A DNA stretch of 29,867 bases, from the NCBI RefSeq assembly GCF_002104995.1, contig NW_024468368.1, positions 1 to 29,867 on the forward strand. Direction: 5' to 3'. Within the stretch, counting starts at the first letter, position 1. Each line of letters starts with the position of its first letter. A program made the position numbers and the translations under genes. Under the pieces are notes generated by a model, which was not told the origin of the DNA, did no database searches, and saw only the letters and a program-made list of their open reading frames with translations. The stretch is from Linderina pennispora (Eukaryota; Kickxellomycota; Kickxellomycetes; Kickxellales; Kickxellaceae). Of the stretch, positions 19,113-29,107 are shown piece by piece.

Positions 19113-20171
19113 TCAGACCAGCTCCATCAGGTAGCGCTTGTAGATGCTCATGAACCGAGCCATGAAGGCCTCCAGATGCACAATGGCCTTCTGTCCGCTC
19201 TGCAGGCGGTGCTCATAGAATGCCGCATGGTGGATGACCTCAGGCTTCAGCGCCTGGTCGACATGCTCGACGAGCTGCAATGCCACCGTCTTCAGGATCG
19301 TCGTCGATGGGATGCAGTGCGCCAGAACCTCGTACAACTGCTTACGGATGGCCATCAGCTGCGCTGGCGTCTGCTGGTGCAATGCCGAGCGGGCAATGAT
19401 CCGCAGGTGTTCCTCCCACTCGGGAATCGGAATCTCCTGTGCGCCGTCAAACGGGTACTGGCGCACAGACGCCGCCTCTAGCATCAGCAGCGCCCGGTGC
19501 AGGTTGCGCTTTGATGCCTCGGCAATACGCACGGCAAACTCGGGCGGCACACTAATGCCCTCCTTCTTAGCCACCGCATTCAGCACCTCGACGACCTCGT
19601 CCGAGGTGGGCGCAGCAACACGCACCAGCAAACACCGGCTCTGCACCGGCGTGATGATCTTGGCTGTCGTGCTGCAGCACAGAATCACCCGCATATTGCT
19701 CATGTACTTCTCCATGGTCCGCCGCAGCGCGTGTTGCGCGTCGCGTGTCAGCGCGTCGGCCTCATGGATCACAACCACCTTGAATTTGCGGCCCGTAGAT
19801 GATGCTGACACCTGCTGCGTCTGCGCTGCCTCCTTGATCATGTCCTGAACCACTACGCGGTCGTAGATGCCGGCGTCGCTCGGGTTTAGCTCGATGTGGT
19901 ATGAGCTGGTAATCACGTTGAGCTCGATCTTGCGCCGGCTCGGCGTCTCAAATACGCGCTGGTCCACCTTGAGCTTGTCTGCACCTGGCCCGTAGATTTC
20001 GCGCAGCACTGCTGAGATGCGCGTGCGCTTGCCTGAGCCAGTGGGCCCGTAGACCAGCAGGTGCGGGAGGTCCCCGGTTGTCGCCAGCTGCCGCAGGTGG
20101 CCAGTCAGGTCTGTGTGGAACGTCAGCTTGTCCAGTGTCAATGGACGGTACTTTTCAACCCAGAGCGCCAT
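19113..20171 (-). CDS. RFC5: Replication factor C small subunit (yeast Rfc5 / human RFC3)
   Basis: Small AAA+ subunit of the RFC clamp loader, which opens PCNA at primer junctions, and of the alternative Rad24, Ctf18 and Elg1 loaders. The 352 residues start MALWVEKYRPLTLDKL. The Walker A region GPTGSGKR (42-49) ends in Arg rather than Lys-Thr, and the Walker B-like region VVVIHEAD (132-139) has His in place of the usual DE-box Asp. Both are in line with Rfc5/RFC3 being the divergent subunit. LTRDAQHALRRTMEKYMSNM (141-160) and the SRC motif with its arginine finger (178-180) are present. LAHCIPSTTILK and QKAIVHLEAFMARFM near the C-terminus are specific to this paralogue. It is intact, without introns, and divergent from the Rab3GAP gene across 297 bases. 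Confidence 0.95.
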   Translation of the reverse strand: MALWVEKYRPLTLDKLTFHTDLTGHLRQLATTGDLPHLLVYGPTGSGKRTRISAVLREIYGPGADKLKVDQRVFETPSRRKIELNVITSSYHIELNPSDAGIYDRVVVQDMIKEAAQTQQVSASSTGRKFKVVVIHEADALTRDAQHALRRTMEKYMSNMRVILCCSTTAKIITPVQSRCLLVRVAAPTSDEVVEVLNAVAKKEGISVPPEFAVRIAEASKRNLHRALLMLEAASVRQYPFDGAQEIPIPEWEEHLRIIARSALHQQTPAQLMAIRKQLYEVLAHCIPSTTILKTVALQLVEHVDQALKPEVIHHAAFYEHRLQSGQKAIVHLEAFMARFMSIYKRYLMELV

Positions 20172-20468
20172 TATCAGATGCGTGTTCGCTGTTTATAGAA
20201 TGAAATTGAGAGAGCGGGGGAATTGAAGATCTGAGGAATGAGCAGAGGCAAGAAAAGGTGAGTGAAAAAAAGGCGCAGCCAACGCGAACCAAGCAGTTTC
20301 GCGTCCATGCTAATCGTCCCAGCTGATCAGCTGATCCCGATCGGTGCTTGTCTTGGTGGACCTTAGGCGGTTGGCATTGCACATGGGCTTGGCTCACTAA
20401 AGTATTCGCTCGATATTCATAAACCCCTTAGCGTTTCATTAGCCTCATCGGACATTGCCGACTTTACT

Positions 20469-23400
20469 ATGGACGACGAGAACTACGAGATAATCGACTA
20501 CACTGCAGCGTCGGCCTGGGAGAAGTTCATTGCAGCACTTGAAGACACGCTGCTAAAGTGGGACTTGGGTGACGGCAAGACAGGCAGCTTTGACATTGAC
20601 CAGCTGCGGGAGAAATGCCAAGCACTGACAGTCCGGCGGCGACAGGACCGGGACAGCGTACGCACAGAGCTTGCTCAGCTCTGCACACGCACCCAGCGCG
20701 TGGCCTTCCGCGGCACTGCATATACGCTGACATTATCGGTGCACCCGCTCTTGGCCTCCCCACAGACAGAGAACCCTGCGGAAAAGGCCACCAGATTTTA
20801 CGGGCTGTTCCCGCCCATCTATGCGACAGAACTAGAGGTCGACCGCGGCTACAAAGAGGCAGAACCAACATGGCATCCGATGCACCGCTGGACAGGCAGC
20901 AGCATGATTGTGTTTCTAGCATACGCTGGCGACGAGGACGGCGCCTGGGACGACGATCTCTTGGATGCTTCTGAGGGCAGTCCATCGGCAGCTGGAGACT
21001 ATAGCGTGTCGTTGGACACTGCCAAGATTCTCATGTCGTCGTTGAATATTGCGGCGCGGAATGTGCGATGTCGGCTGCCGATGTTTGTGCCTGTGGGCGA
21101 CGCATGGCGGTTTCTGTTCACTGGTCGGTCACTCGACAAGGCCGTGAGCGTATCTGCCAAGGACGGCAAATCTAGCGGCGCCCTGGTTGCCGACACAAAG
21201 TTTGACTCGATCTATCTCGCCCAGGCTCCGTCTGCGTACCTCCAGCTTAACGGACTCTTGGAGCTATTTGCTGGGTCATTCAAATTGGCTTCATACTTCA
21301 AGCAGCTCGGCGGCAGCAACGGTACCCAGACAGAGGAGCAAAAGTGGGCCATTCTAGCTAGCAACGTGCAGCTTGCTGCGTTGCATGCCTACCATATCAC
21401 CAACACGTATAACCGCGACTGGAACCGACAGTCGGCAGACTTCCACTACCGCCAAGGCGACCTCAATGTGGGGCCAGCCAACGACCCGCTGCGAACTATG
21501 CGACTAAGTGCTTGCTTCCAACCGGCTCCCTGCAGCACGTACATTAGCCCCCAGGCTGTTGGTCGCGATCGGCTGTATTTGAAAACGGCGACAGCCTGGG
21601 CGTTAGCTGTACAATTCTTACCAGCGGACATGGAGCGCACAATGCTGACCGAGGCCCTCGAGGACGCTTTTGCTTCGTGGGCGCAGTCAACCAGCAACGC
21701 ACACAGGCACCGGCACCTCGACCTATCGGACCAGATGGAGGCACATGCTGAAATCACTGGCGACATGCTGATCGACCTGTTTGGCTCCGCCAGTGGCTCG
21801 CTTATACAGCCACCAGGTATAGAGGAGGCCGAGAGTGATGCGGAGCGGCGCTGTGCGCTCGAGGAACGGCTGGAGACGGTCATGGACGAGGTATATGCAG
21901 ACACAGCACCACGGCCACTCAGCGTGGCACAGCTGATCGCGCGCATGCCACATGGAGCCGCGGTCCCCTGCCACTCGCTGCTCTGGCGGCTATGCGAAAT
22001 TGTGCTTGTGACCACAGCCAAGCGCTCGGCGGACTTTTGGCGCGCACCGTCGATCATGACTTTCCTGCGGCTACTGTGGGCTATGACTGTCCGAGAAGTG
22101 CGTTGGCGATGGGAGAACAGAGAGTTCATACCGAAAATTGCCAGTGCCAGCGAGTGCCGTGCGGCGAGGGATGGCGCGGCCAGCTCGGGTATGGATACAC
22201 CCAATGCCAGTCTGCTGGGGCTTAGCACTGTAGCAGGCGAGCAGGCCAGCAAGTATGATGTGCATTTGAGGTATGCATTGATATACCAAAAGCTGGAGAT
22301 GCTCAATTGTTGTCAGGAGAGGCGGAAAGTGCGCCAGTCGCCGTCTCCTTCGCATGTCGGCCAGGTCGATGCCCGAGTTGCTGTTGCTGATAAGATTGCG
22401 CCGCCTGAAGACATACTGGCGCAAGAGGATGGAAGCGTCGACCAGGATCCAGCAGCAAACAGCAGCCTGGCACAGCGGATCCGCTCTCACGTCAAGGATC
22501 AAATTCGCAAACACATTTCTAGCGATACAGCTGGTTCATCTGCTACCTCAGGGGGCAGCTGGGTGCCAGGCTCTCGCCTCAATCGCCCGATTGGCCGACT
22601 GCTTCAGTCAATCCGTCCACAGGACGGCAGCACTGCAGAGCCATCACAGGGATCATCAGCCGATCGGCTGTCGATAACAGAGACTCTGCACAGGTCCCCA
22701 GCGGAAGTCGATGGGTTTGAGGATATTGATGATGCCATGGGCTCAGCCAGCGACAGCGACGGATTTATGTCAGCCGAAGATGCAGATTACCAGAGCGAGT
22801 CAGAGGAGATCGAGAGCAACAGCATTGCATCGTTTGTCGACCGAACTACTGAATCCGACCACACGAACATGCAGTCGTCGTTTGGAACTGTGCGACTGCC
22901 ACCCAATGCCGTGCAATTTACCAGCGACTCATCAAGCAAGAGCATGCCCATCAGAAATGAGGGACACGCACACGAGTCGTCCAACTATGTTGATCTGACA
23001 ATCTCATCGAGCATGGACTCGAACTCTGGATTCCACCATATCAGCAATGTGCACGAGAGCGAGCGACCATCAGTCATGACTAATAGTCAGGGAACCACAC
23101 CGGCTTCGCCAGCGATCAAACAGCCATCGCGTGCATCCAGCAGCCCAGCTCCTCAACCCGAGTTGGCAGATGGAGAGCGCGCTGGAGGGCTCATGGCCTC
23201 AAGCACGATGCGGATTCTGGGCACCGACGAGCCACTGTGGATCCCCGAAATCCAGCAACCACCAGTGATGTCCGAGGACATGCTGCGTGAGCGGGAGGCT
23301 ATCCTGATCGGCCTAGGCACGTCCGAGGAAGGCACTACGCAACGCGCTCGCCTGCAGTGCGCCGAGCTGATTTCCGATATGGAGTCATTCAAGGCAGCTA

Positions 23401-24173
23401 ATCCGAAATGCGCTCTGGCAGACTTTGTCCGGTGGCACTCGCCGCGCGACTGGCTGGTACCTGAAGGCGGCCAGGAGCAGGACGGCTGTCTGAGCCCACG
23501 CATGTCCGAGGGCACAAACAATCTGTGGCAGCAGCTGTGGAGCGAAGCGAGGCGCGTGCCCGCAAAGCTGCAAAAGCCGCTGTTTGACTGCGAGATGGAG
23601 GCAGAAAAGGCCCTGCACTACCTGGAAGGCGTCCCCGTGTACTCTCTGTTCACCAGCCTCCTGCCGACCATATTTACTATTGCCTACGAGCGGCTGTACC
23701 GCCAGCCGATCATCCATCGCCTGCCTGTCCTGCGCTCGCGACTGGTGGCTCTAGGGGTCAAGATGCTGCGCGATGTTGACTGGGCAACGGCTGACCCTGA
23801 CAGTCCCGCATACAGTTCCATTCTCGACGACATTGAATCGCTTGAGGTACAGACAAGCAGGTGCATTGCACTTCTGCACAAGTTCCCGGATCAGCTCAGG
23901 CTTGTAGAGCGGCTTGTGTGCTCTGGCCAAACCAGCGTCGATGATCGGCGCGAGCAGCGCGTGGTGCTGAAGGCCCTGGGGCAGTTCAATATTGCAGCCA
24001 TGGCGCCAAAGCGTCGCGAATACGTGTTTACTGCCAACACATTAGGCATTGGTTCGTCAAGCGAGGAGGCGAGTGAAACCAGCAGGTTTGCCCAGCGCAT
24101 GCATGTAGTAATTGAGGAGGGCTCGTCGATTCGAGTCGTCAACAGCCGGACCAAGGCCCAGTGCAGCTTATAG
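20469..24173 (+). CDS. RAB3GAP1: Rab3 GTPase-activating protein catalytic subunit
   Basis: Homologue of RAB3GAP1, which with RAB3GAP2 acts as a GAP for Rab3 and an exchange factor for Rab18, and affects lipid droplets, ER shape and autophagy. It has 1234 residues (human 981). The N-terminus (MDDENYEIIDYTAASAWEKF, then IAALEDTLLKW) matches the family start. The middle (about 600-930) is a long Ser/acidic disordered insert that explains the extra length. The conserved catalytic region lies at about 975-1060: LADFVRWHSPRDW (Arg988 and Arg993 are candidates for the catalytic arginine; family position not verified), then LWQQLWSEARRVPAKLQKPL and FDCEMEAEKALHYLEGVPVY. It is an uninterrupted frame without introns. 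Budding yeast lacks this gene. Confidence 0.93.
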   Translation: MDDENYEIIDYTAASAWEKFIAALEDTLLKWDLGDGKTGSFDIDQLREKCQALTVRRRQDRDSVRTELAQLCTRTQRVAFRGTAYTLTLSVHPLLASPQTENPAEKATRFYGLFPPIYATELEVDRGYKEAEPTWHPMHRWTGSSMIVFLAYAGDEDGAWDDDLLDASEGSPSAAGDYSVSLDTAKILMSSLNIAARNVRCRLPMFVPVGDAWRFLFTGRSLDKAVSVSAKDGKSSGALVADTKFDSIYLAQAPSAYLQLNGLLELFAGSFKLASYFKQLGGSNGTQTEEQKWAILASNVQLAALHAYHITNTYNRDWNRQSADFHYRQGDLNVGPANDPLRTMRLSACFQPAPCSTYISPQAVGRDRLYLKTATAWALAVQFLPADMERTMLTEALEDAFASWAQSTSNAHRHRHLDLSDQMEAHAEITGDMLIDLFGSASGSLIQPPGIEEAESDAERRCALEERLETVMDEVYADTAPRPLSVAQLIARMPHGAAVPCHSLLWRLCEIVLVTTAKRSADFWRAPSIMTFLRLLWAMTVREVRWRWENREFIPKIASASECRAARDGAASSGMDTPNASLLGLSTVAGEQASKYDVHLRYALIYQKLEMLNCCQERRKVRQSPSPSHVGQVDARVAVADKIAPPEDILAQEDGSVDQDPAANSSLAQRIRSHVKDQIRKHISSDTAGSSATSGGSWVPGSRLNRPIGRLLQSIRPQDGSTAEPSQGSSADRLSITETLHRSPAEVDGFEDIDDAMGSASDSDGFMSAEDADYQSESEEIESNSIASFVDRTTESDHTNMQSSFGTVRLPPNAVQFTSDSSSKSMPIRNEGHAHESSNYVDLTISSSMDSNSGFHHISNVHESERPSVMTNSQGTTPASPAIKQPSRASSSPAPQPELADGERAGGLMASSTMRILGTDEPLWIPEIQQPPVMSEDMLREREAILIGLGTSEEGTTQRARLQCAELISDMESFKAANPKCALADFVRWHSPRDWLVPEGGQEQDGCLSPRMSEGTNNLWQQLWSEARRVPAKLQKPLFDCEMEAEKALHYLEGVPVYSLFTSLLPTIFTIAYERLYRQPIIHRLPVLRSRLVALGVKMLRDVDWATADPDSPAYSSILDDIESLEVQTSRCIALLHKFPDQLRLVERLVCSGQTSVDDRREQRVVLKALGQFNIAAMAPKRREYVFTANTLGIGSSSEEASETSRFAQRMHVVIEEGSSIRVVNSRTKAQCSL

Positions 24174-24310
24174 CCGACATATCCTATAACTGTCGTTGCC
24201 TAGACTCCAGGGGCGGTCTTCTTTGGAGTAGCCTTGCTCGCTTCTACTCGGTTGTTAGTATACTCTAGCAAATATACACGTTCTCCATCGCTAAGCATTC
24301 TTTTTTGCCA

Positions 24311-25692
24311 ATGTCGCTGTTGCGCAACGGCCTGATAGCAATCACCGGCACCACGGGTGTCGGCAAGTCGCAGCTAGCAATCGAGATCGCGCGCGCAATC
24401 AACGGCGAAGTGATAAACGCCGACGCCCTCCAGGTCTATCGCGGCTACCCCATCATCACCAACAAGTGACTGATGCCGAGATGCTTGGCGTGCCTCACCA
24501 CCTTCTGGGTACCATCGGGTCCAGCACCGAGTACACTGTGCAGGACTTTGAGCGCGACGCACTGCAGAAAATTGACGAGATCCACAGGCGCGACCGCGTA
24601 CCAGTGCTGGTCGGCGGCACCAACTACTACATCCAGTCGGTAATGTTCCGCACAGCGCTCGTCAGCTCCATGTCTCGCGACGCTGAGGAGCCGCAGGCCG
24701 AGGTTGAGCGCGAGTTTGAAGCGACCAATGCCTCAAGGACTAATCGGGAGCTGTGGGAGGAGCTGAAAAAGGTCGATGCGCCGATGGCCGAGAAGTGGCA
24801 CGTAAACAACCGCCGAAAGGTGCTGCGCAGCCTGGAGATTCTGCACACTACCGGCAAAAGGCATAGCGTGTGGGTCGAGGAAAGCGAGCAGGCCCGCAAA
24901 ACTGCAGACACACTGCGGTTCCCGACATTGCTGTTCTGGCTTTACGCCGACACACCTGTGCTTAACACGAGCTGGATAACCGCGTTGACGATATGATCGA
25001 GCGCGGCATGTTCGACGAGCTCCAGGAGCTACACAGGGACATGCAGGATCCGAAGGCACTGGCGCCACTGGGCGATGACTTCACAAGGGGCTTGACCCAG
25101 GCGATCGGGTTCCGCGAATTTAAGCCGTACATGGAAGCCGACCACGAGGATGACCGCCAGAAGCTGAAGGCGCAGGGTATCGATGACATGAAGCGTGCGA
25201 CCCGGCGATATGCCAAACGACAGATAACATGGATTCGCAACAAGCTCCTGCCGGAATGCAATGCAACCTTGCAAAAAACCCACTAAAGCTCGTGCCTACG
25301 TTTTGGATGCAACAGATCTCGAATCGTGGGGCGCCAGTGTCAAGCAAAAGGGCATTGATATAGCAAAGCTGTTCACGAGCAATGCTGAGCTGCCAGACCC
25401 AGCATCATTGTCTGACACTGCTGAGAAGCTGTTGTCAGATGTCAAGGGGAAGCCAAACTCGATCCTGGAATGGAAGCGGTACCGGTGCGATGTGTGCTCA
25501 AAGGCAAAGGACGAGTCGAGGTCCGGAGAGGTATACGAGGTTTGGCTGAACGGCGACGACGAGTACAAGCAGCACATGCGCTCGCGCCAACACAAAAAGA
25601 ACACCAAGTACAAGAAGCGCATGGCCGAGGCTGGCGACGCCCGGCGCAAGCGTGCCAAGGTCGCTGCCGCAGAGCAGGATCCGGATCTTTAG
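24311..25692 (+). CDS. MOD5: tRNA dimethylallyltransferase Mod5/TRIT1 (three apparent indels)
   Basis: Adds dimethylallyl to A37 of tRNAs that read UNN codons (i6A37), in cytosol, nucleus and mitochondria. The ATG at 24311 opens MSLLRNGLIAITGTTGVGKS with the P-loop GTTGVGKS, followed by GEVINADALQVYRGYPIITN. A G missing after the TNK codons (near 24468) shifts the frame; then TDAEMLGVPHHLLGT, VPVLVGGTNYYIQSVMF and NNRRKVLRSLEILHTTGKRH follow. A second missing G near 24972 leads to DDMIERGMFDELQELHRDMQ and RYAKRQITWIRNKLLPE. An extra A in a run of six A near 25276 shifts again. The C-terminus holds the Mod5/TRIT1 matrin-type zinc finger: CDVC, then HMRSRQHKK. All three lesions are one-base changes in homopolymers, so sequencing error is likely. 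Confidence 0.92.
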
Positions 25693-25848
25693 GTTTGTTT
25701 TTAGCTGGAATGAAGGGTCTCCATTTTCAGATATAAGCCTATTTGACTAGATAAGTGTGATGAGGTGTGGATGCAAAGTAATGTCAAAGGGCACGCGAGG
25801 CCGCTGCTTAGGCGTGCTGGCCAGGCGCCCCTCGTATATTGTCTGCCT

Positions 25849-28240
25849 TTACTCCTCCTCGGCAGTGGCCAGCCAGTGCGAGAATGGCTTCATGGCTGCA
25901 ACCCCGGCGCTGCAGTCTGACGAGTTCTTGCCCTCGAACCACTCCGTGAAGGCGTCCTCCTCCACCAGCGACGCCTCGTACAGAGCGCCTAGAACCTCGG
26001 ACGCCCTCTTCTGCCATGCTGCTGCGTTCGCATCGTCGTTGAACAGACGCACCCACGCATTGAGCATCAGCATCTGGTCCTGCTTCTTGGTCACCACCTT
26101 CTTCAGCAGCTCCGCCCGCTTGCCAACCTGCTCAGACACGCCCATGGCATTGCACGGCGCAAACAGACCTGTAATCACTGTGTTCACAGCTGCTGCTTGG
26201 TCAGCGAGTAGCGGAACTCAATGTGCGTGATCTCCTTGAACATGTCGTGCATGGAGGGCTCCGGAGCCCGATTCAGGACGTCCGCCAGCTCCCGGGTCGC
26301 ACGCATCTCCTGTCCTGCCTGCTTGTTGGCCTGCTTCACCTTGGCCTAGCTGCTCGCTGCTGCCCATCTTCTCGAGCTCCTTGTCGCTGGCCTCGACTAC
26401 TTTGATCCACGGCCGTGCCGAGTCACCGTTGCTCTTGAAATTGCCGGTCTTCGGTTCTGCGCTGGGCTTGGCCGGTGCATTGGTGATCGTCTGAGGGACC
26501 GGGGTCACCAGCGGCGCGGCGTGCGGCGCAGCGAACTCTCCGTCATTGCCAATGCTGTCCTTTGGCGACTGCGCCGATGGAGTGTAGTGCGCATCCCCTA
26601 GCGAGTCGTTCTCGCTGATACCTGGCGACTGCGTATGGCCACGCGGGCCGCGTTGCTGCCGCCCACGACTGATCCCTGGACCTGGTAGCGGTCATTGTGG
26701 CTGTGTCCATGGGCATCCTGCTCGCTGTTGCCAGCGCCGCCGCTCCTCCATGACTGCACCCGGTTTGCTGTGCCGCGATGGAATCCCTGGTTAACCGTCC
26801 GTTGCTGCTGCTGCTGCTGTTGCTGGGGCATCTGGTCGCGGCTGGTGTTGCCGTCTGGGGGCCTCTCCGGAGCTGCTCGGGTACCTTGCGGAGCTCAGCT
26901 TGGCCATGAGCAAACTGGCACTTCTCACCGTACGGGCACTCGCCAAGCTCAGTGAACCGCTGGCACATCTGTGTCTTGTACAGTGGGTTAGCGGGCTTCT
27001 GTGCCCGGTAGGCGTTCTGCAGGCCGGGCGGGCCCTGGTACGGCTGCTGGCTCTGCAGAGGCTGCTGGTGCTGCATCATGCGCTGCTGGAACATTCCCTC
27101 ACGCTGCCGCTCGTCCGGCCGCATACCGCCGTCATTGGACGGTGTGACCTCGCGTGAGCGCAGCTCATGCTCGCCATGAGCAAACACGCACTTGATGCCA
27201 TACGGGCACTCGCCGTCACGCTGGTACTTGTCGCACATCTTTGTCTTGTACAGAGGGTTGTCCTGTGGGCGACGCTGCTGCTGCTGTTGCTGCTGGCCGG
27301 CGCTGGGATGGTCTCTCCACTGGTTTCCGGCCTGCTGCTGGTGGTACTGGGTCGCGGTCGTTTGTCGGGACGCGTCCGCCGGCACGCTGGCCGTCCATCG
27401 TCAGGTTGCGGAAACGGTTCTCGACGCCTTGGACTGTACGCCAGGCATCGGCGCCACCCTCAGCCTGACCATTCCCATTCCCATTGCTTCCCACATAGCC
27501 GTTGCCGCCGCTGTTGTAGTTACCATTGCCGTTGTTGTCATGGTGACGGCGATTTCTGCGATAGGTCTCCTCAGTCACAGTCTGCCAGCTGGAGCGCGAC
27601 ACAGTGCTCGCCAGGATCTCGCCGCGGATGCTTTCGATGTAGTCGTCGGCCTGCGTCAGAATGTCCTGCATGCTCTTGAACACAACCTTCTCGAGCGCCT
27701 GGTCCAGCGAGCACCAATCGTACCTCATGCCCGAGCCATAGCAGTTAAGCGAGTTGTGGCGCGTCTGGTCAGAGAGGCGGGCAAGAATGTACACAACCTT
27801 CTTTGGCTTGATCCCATCCACATACTGGAGCTCAGCGCGGAACGCGTCGTCAGTGATGAGGTCGTCGGCCGACAGTCCGGTCAGATCGACGGTCTCTCTC
27901 ACAGCGCACCTAAGGCATCGTATGGAAAGGGCAATATGAAAATTTTTCAGCTGGTAAAATTTCTCAGGAACGGGATTCCCGCTTGTAGTTGAGCCATGGC
28001 CGGACCGTCGTTTCTGGGACCCCAGGACAGGCCGCAAGACTATGGCAGCGACTGTCCCGGGCAAGTGTCGCAAATGGGCAATGTCACTTACCGCAAGTCA
28101 TCCTCGTCGCCAACCTTCCGGCCCTTGGGCGGGTACCAGTGACGTTGGTGCTCATACGAATCGTGCAGCAGAAGGTACTCGGTGGGGCGGCGTTGCGAAA
28201 TCCGGTACACCAAGAGTCCAGCGAGGTTAGTAGCGTTCAT
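25849..28240 (-). CDS. Nudix (Ap4A hydrolase-like) - CCCH - CCCH - W2 domain protein
   Basis: Two exons: 28240-28092 and 27909-25849, with a 182-base GTAAGT...TTAG intron. Exon 1 ([14 protein letters not shown], then [17 protein letters not shown]) joins [17 protein letters not shown], and the whole N-terminal 150 residues resemble NUDT2. An Asn/Gly-rich linker follows. Two tristetraprolin-type zinc fingers come next, each with the NPLYKT lead-in and C-x8-C-x5-C-x3-[21 protein letters not shown] and [20 protein letters not shown], 70 residues apart, then polyQ. The C-terminus ([20 protein letters not shown], ending [11 protein letters not shown]) is a W2/eIF5C HEAT domain. The frame breaks about five times (near 27385, 26865, 26645, 26346 and 26200) by single-base indels, but no promoter-like gap separates the modules. 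Inferred role: mRNA decay or translation control through AU-rich elements. Confidence 0.78.
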
Positions 28241-29107
28241 TATTTCCTGCTCACTAAAAAGAATACGCAAAGTCGGAAATTGGGAAGGAGGTGTTGGAAA
28301 GGTGAGATTGCTTTTTCTTTCTTCTTCAGAGCTGGTCTGCGCAACTGGAGAAAAAAAAAAAAACTTTGCCATTCCAGTCTATCCTGGCAGTGGCTACTTA
28401 AATAGACCACGTGAGGCATAAACAGTGTCCACGAATAGGATCGCGGAAAAACTCAGCAAAGCTTGGCCAGCCCATGATCAGCTATTTGGACCATCGGGCA
28501 GACGCGGCCGCGTGTGTTGTGAGCCTGGTTGCTTTGGCCATTGGCGGGTGTATCCGCCGTGGGCTATTCTTGGCTTGAGGGCTGTGGGACCGGCGGGGGA
28601 TAGTGAGTGTGTGTTGGCTAATCTCTGGGCGGGACATTTCGGAAGTGTCAACAATACCAGCGGGCTGCTAAAAACCGCCGGCCGCTCCAAACACATGGCA
28701 TCCAACTGACGCTAGCGAGCTTCGGTCTGCAAGGAGAAAGACCAGCGCAAGCGTCGTCAATTATTGCCTGCCGTATGCTCTTGTTTGTCCGCTGCAGAAC
28801 ATGCATCTTTAGGGTCCAGAATGACCATTTCCAAACGGCAACAATGCTGAAAATATATGTAAACGGCTTACATTTGGCCATTTAGACTGCCCCCTCCCAG
28901 TGACAGGCGACGGGAGGGCGCCACCCGTGGACGTCCTTGGGACGGATGGGTGTTTGCATGCCAGGTTGCTTTTTAAAAAAGATGCGGCCGGGAGGGTGTG
29001 AGGGGATGGACCTGCACAATTCTGCCATTCCTTCCCACACCCAACCGCAATAACAGAATATCAATATTTTTAGTTTCATATCGAGAATCCCCTTGACACA
29101 TTCCATC
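28241..29107. promoter_or_regulatory. Divergent intergenic region
   Basis: About 870 bases between the Nudix/CCCH/W2 gene and the last gene, both pointing outward. It contains an A13 run (28351-28363) close to the first gene and C/T-rich stretches before the second. Short frames on both strands show no recognisable protein features. Confidence 0.5.

Noticed and set aside
2685-20171. A chromosome-biology gene cluster (H2A/H2B, KNL2-like, condensin, RFC5)
   Set aside because: The genes are separated by unrelated metabolic genes on both strands, and fungal genomes do not usually cluster such functions.
26803-27298. CTG/CAG runs as microsatellite or CRISPR-like repeats
   Set aside because: They are the polyglutamine codons of the CCCH/W2 protein and there are no spacers.
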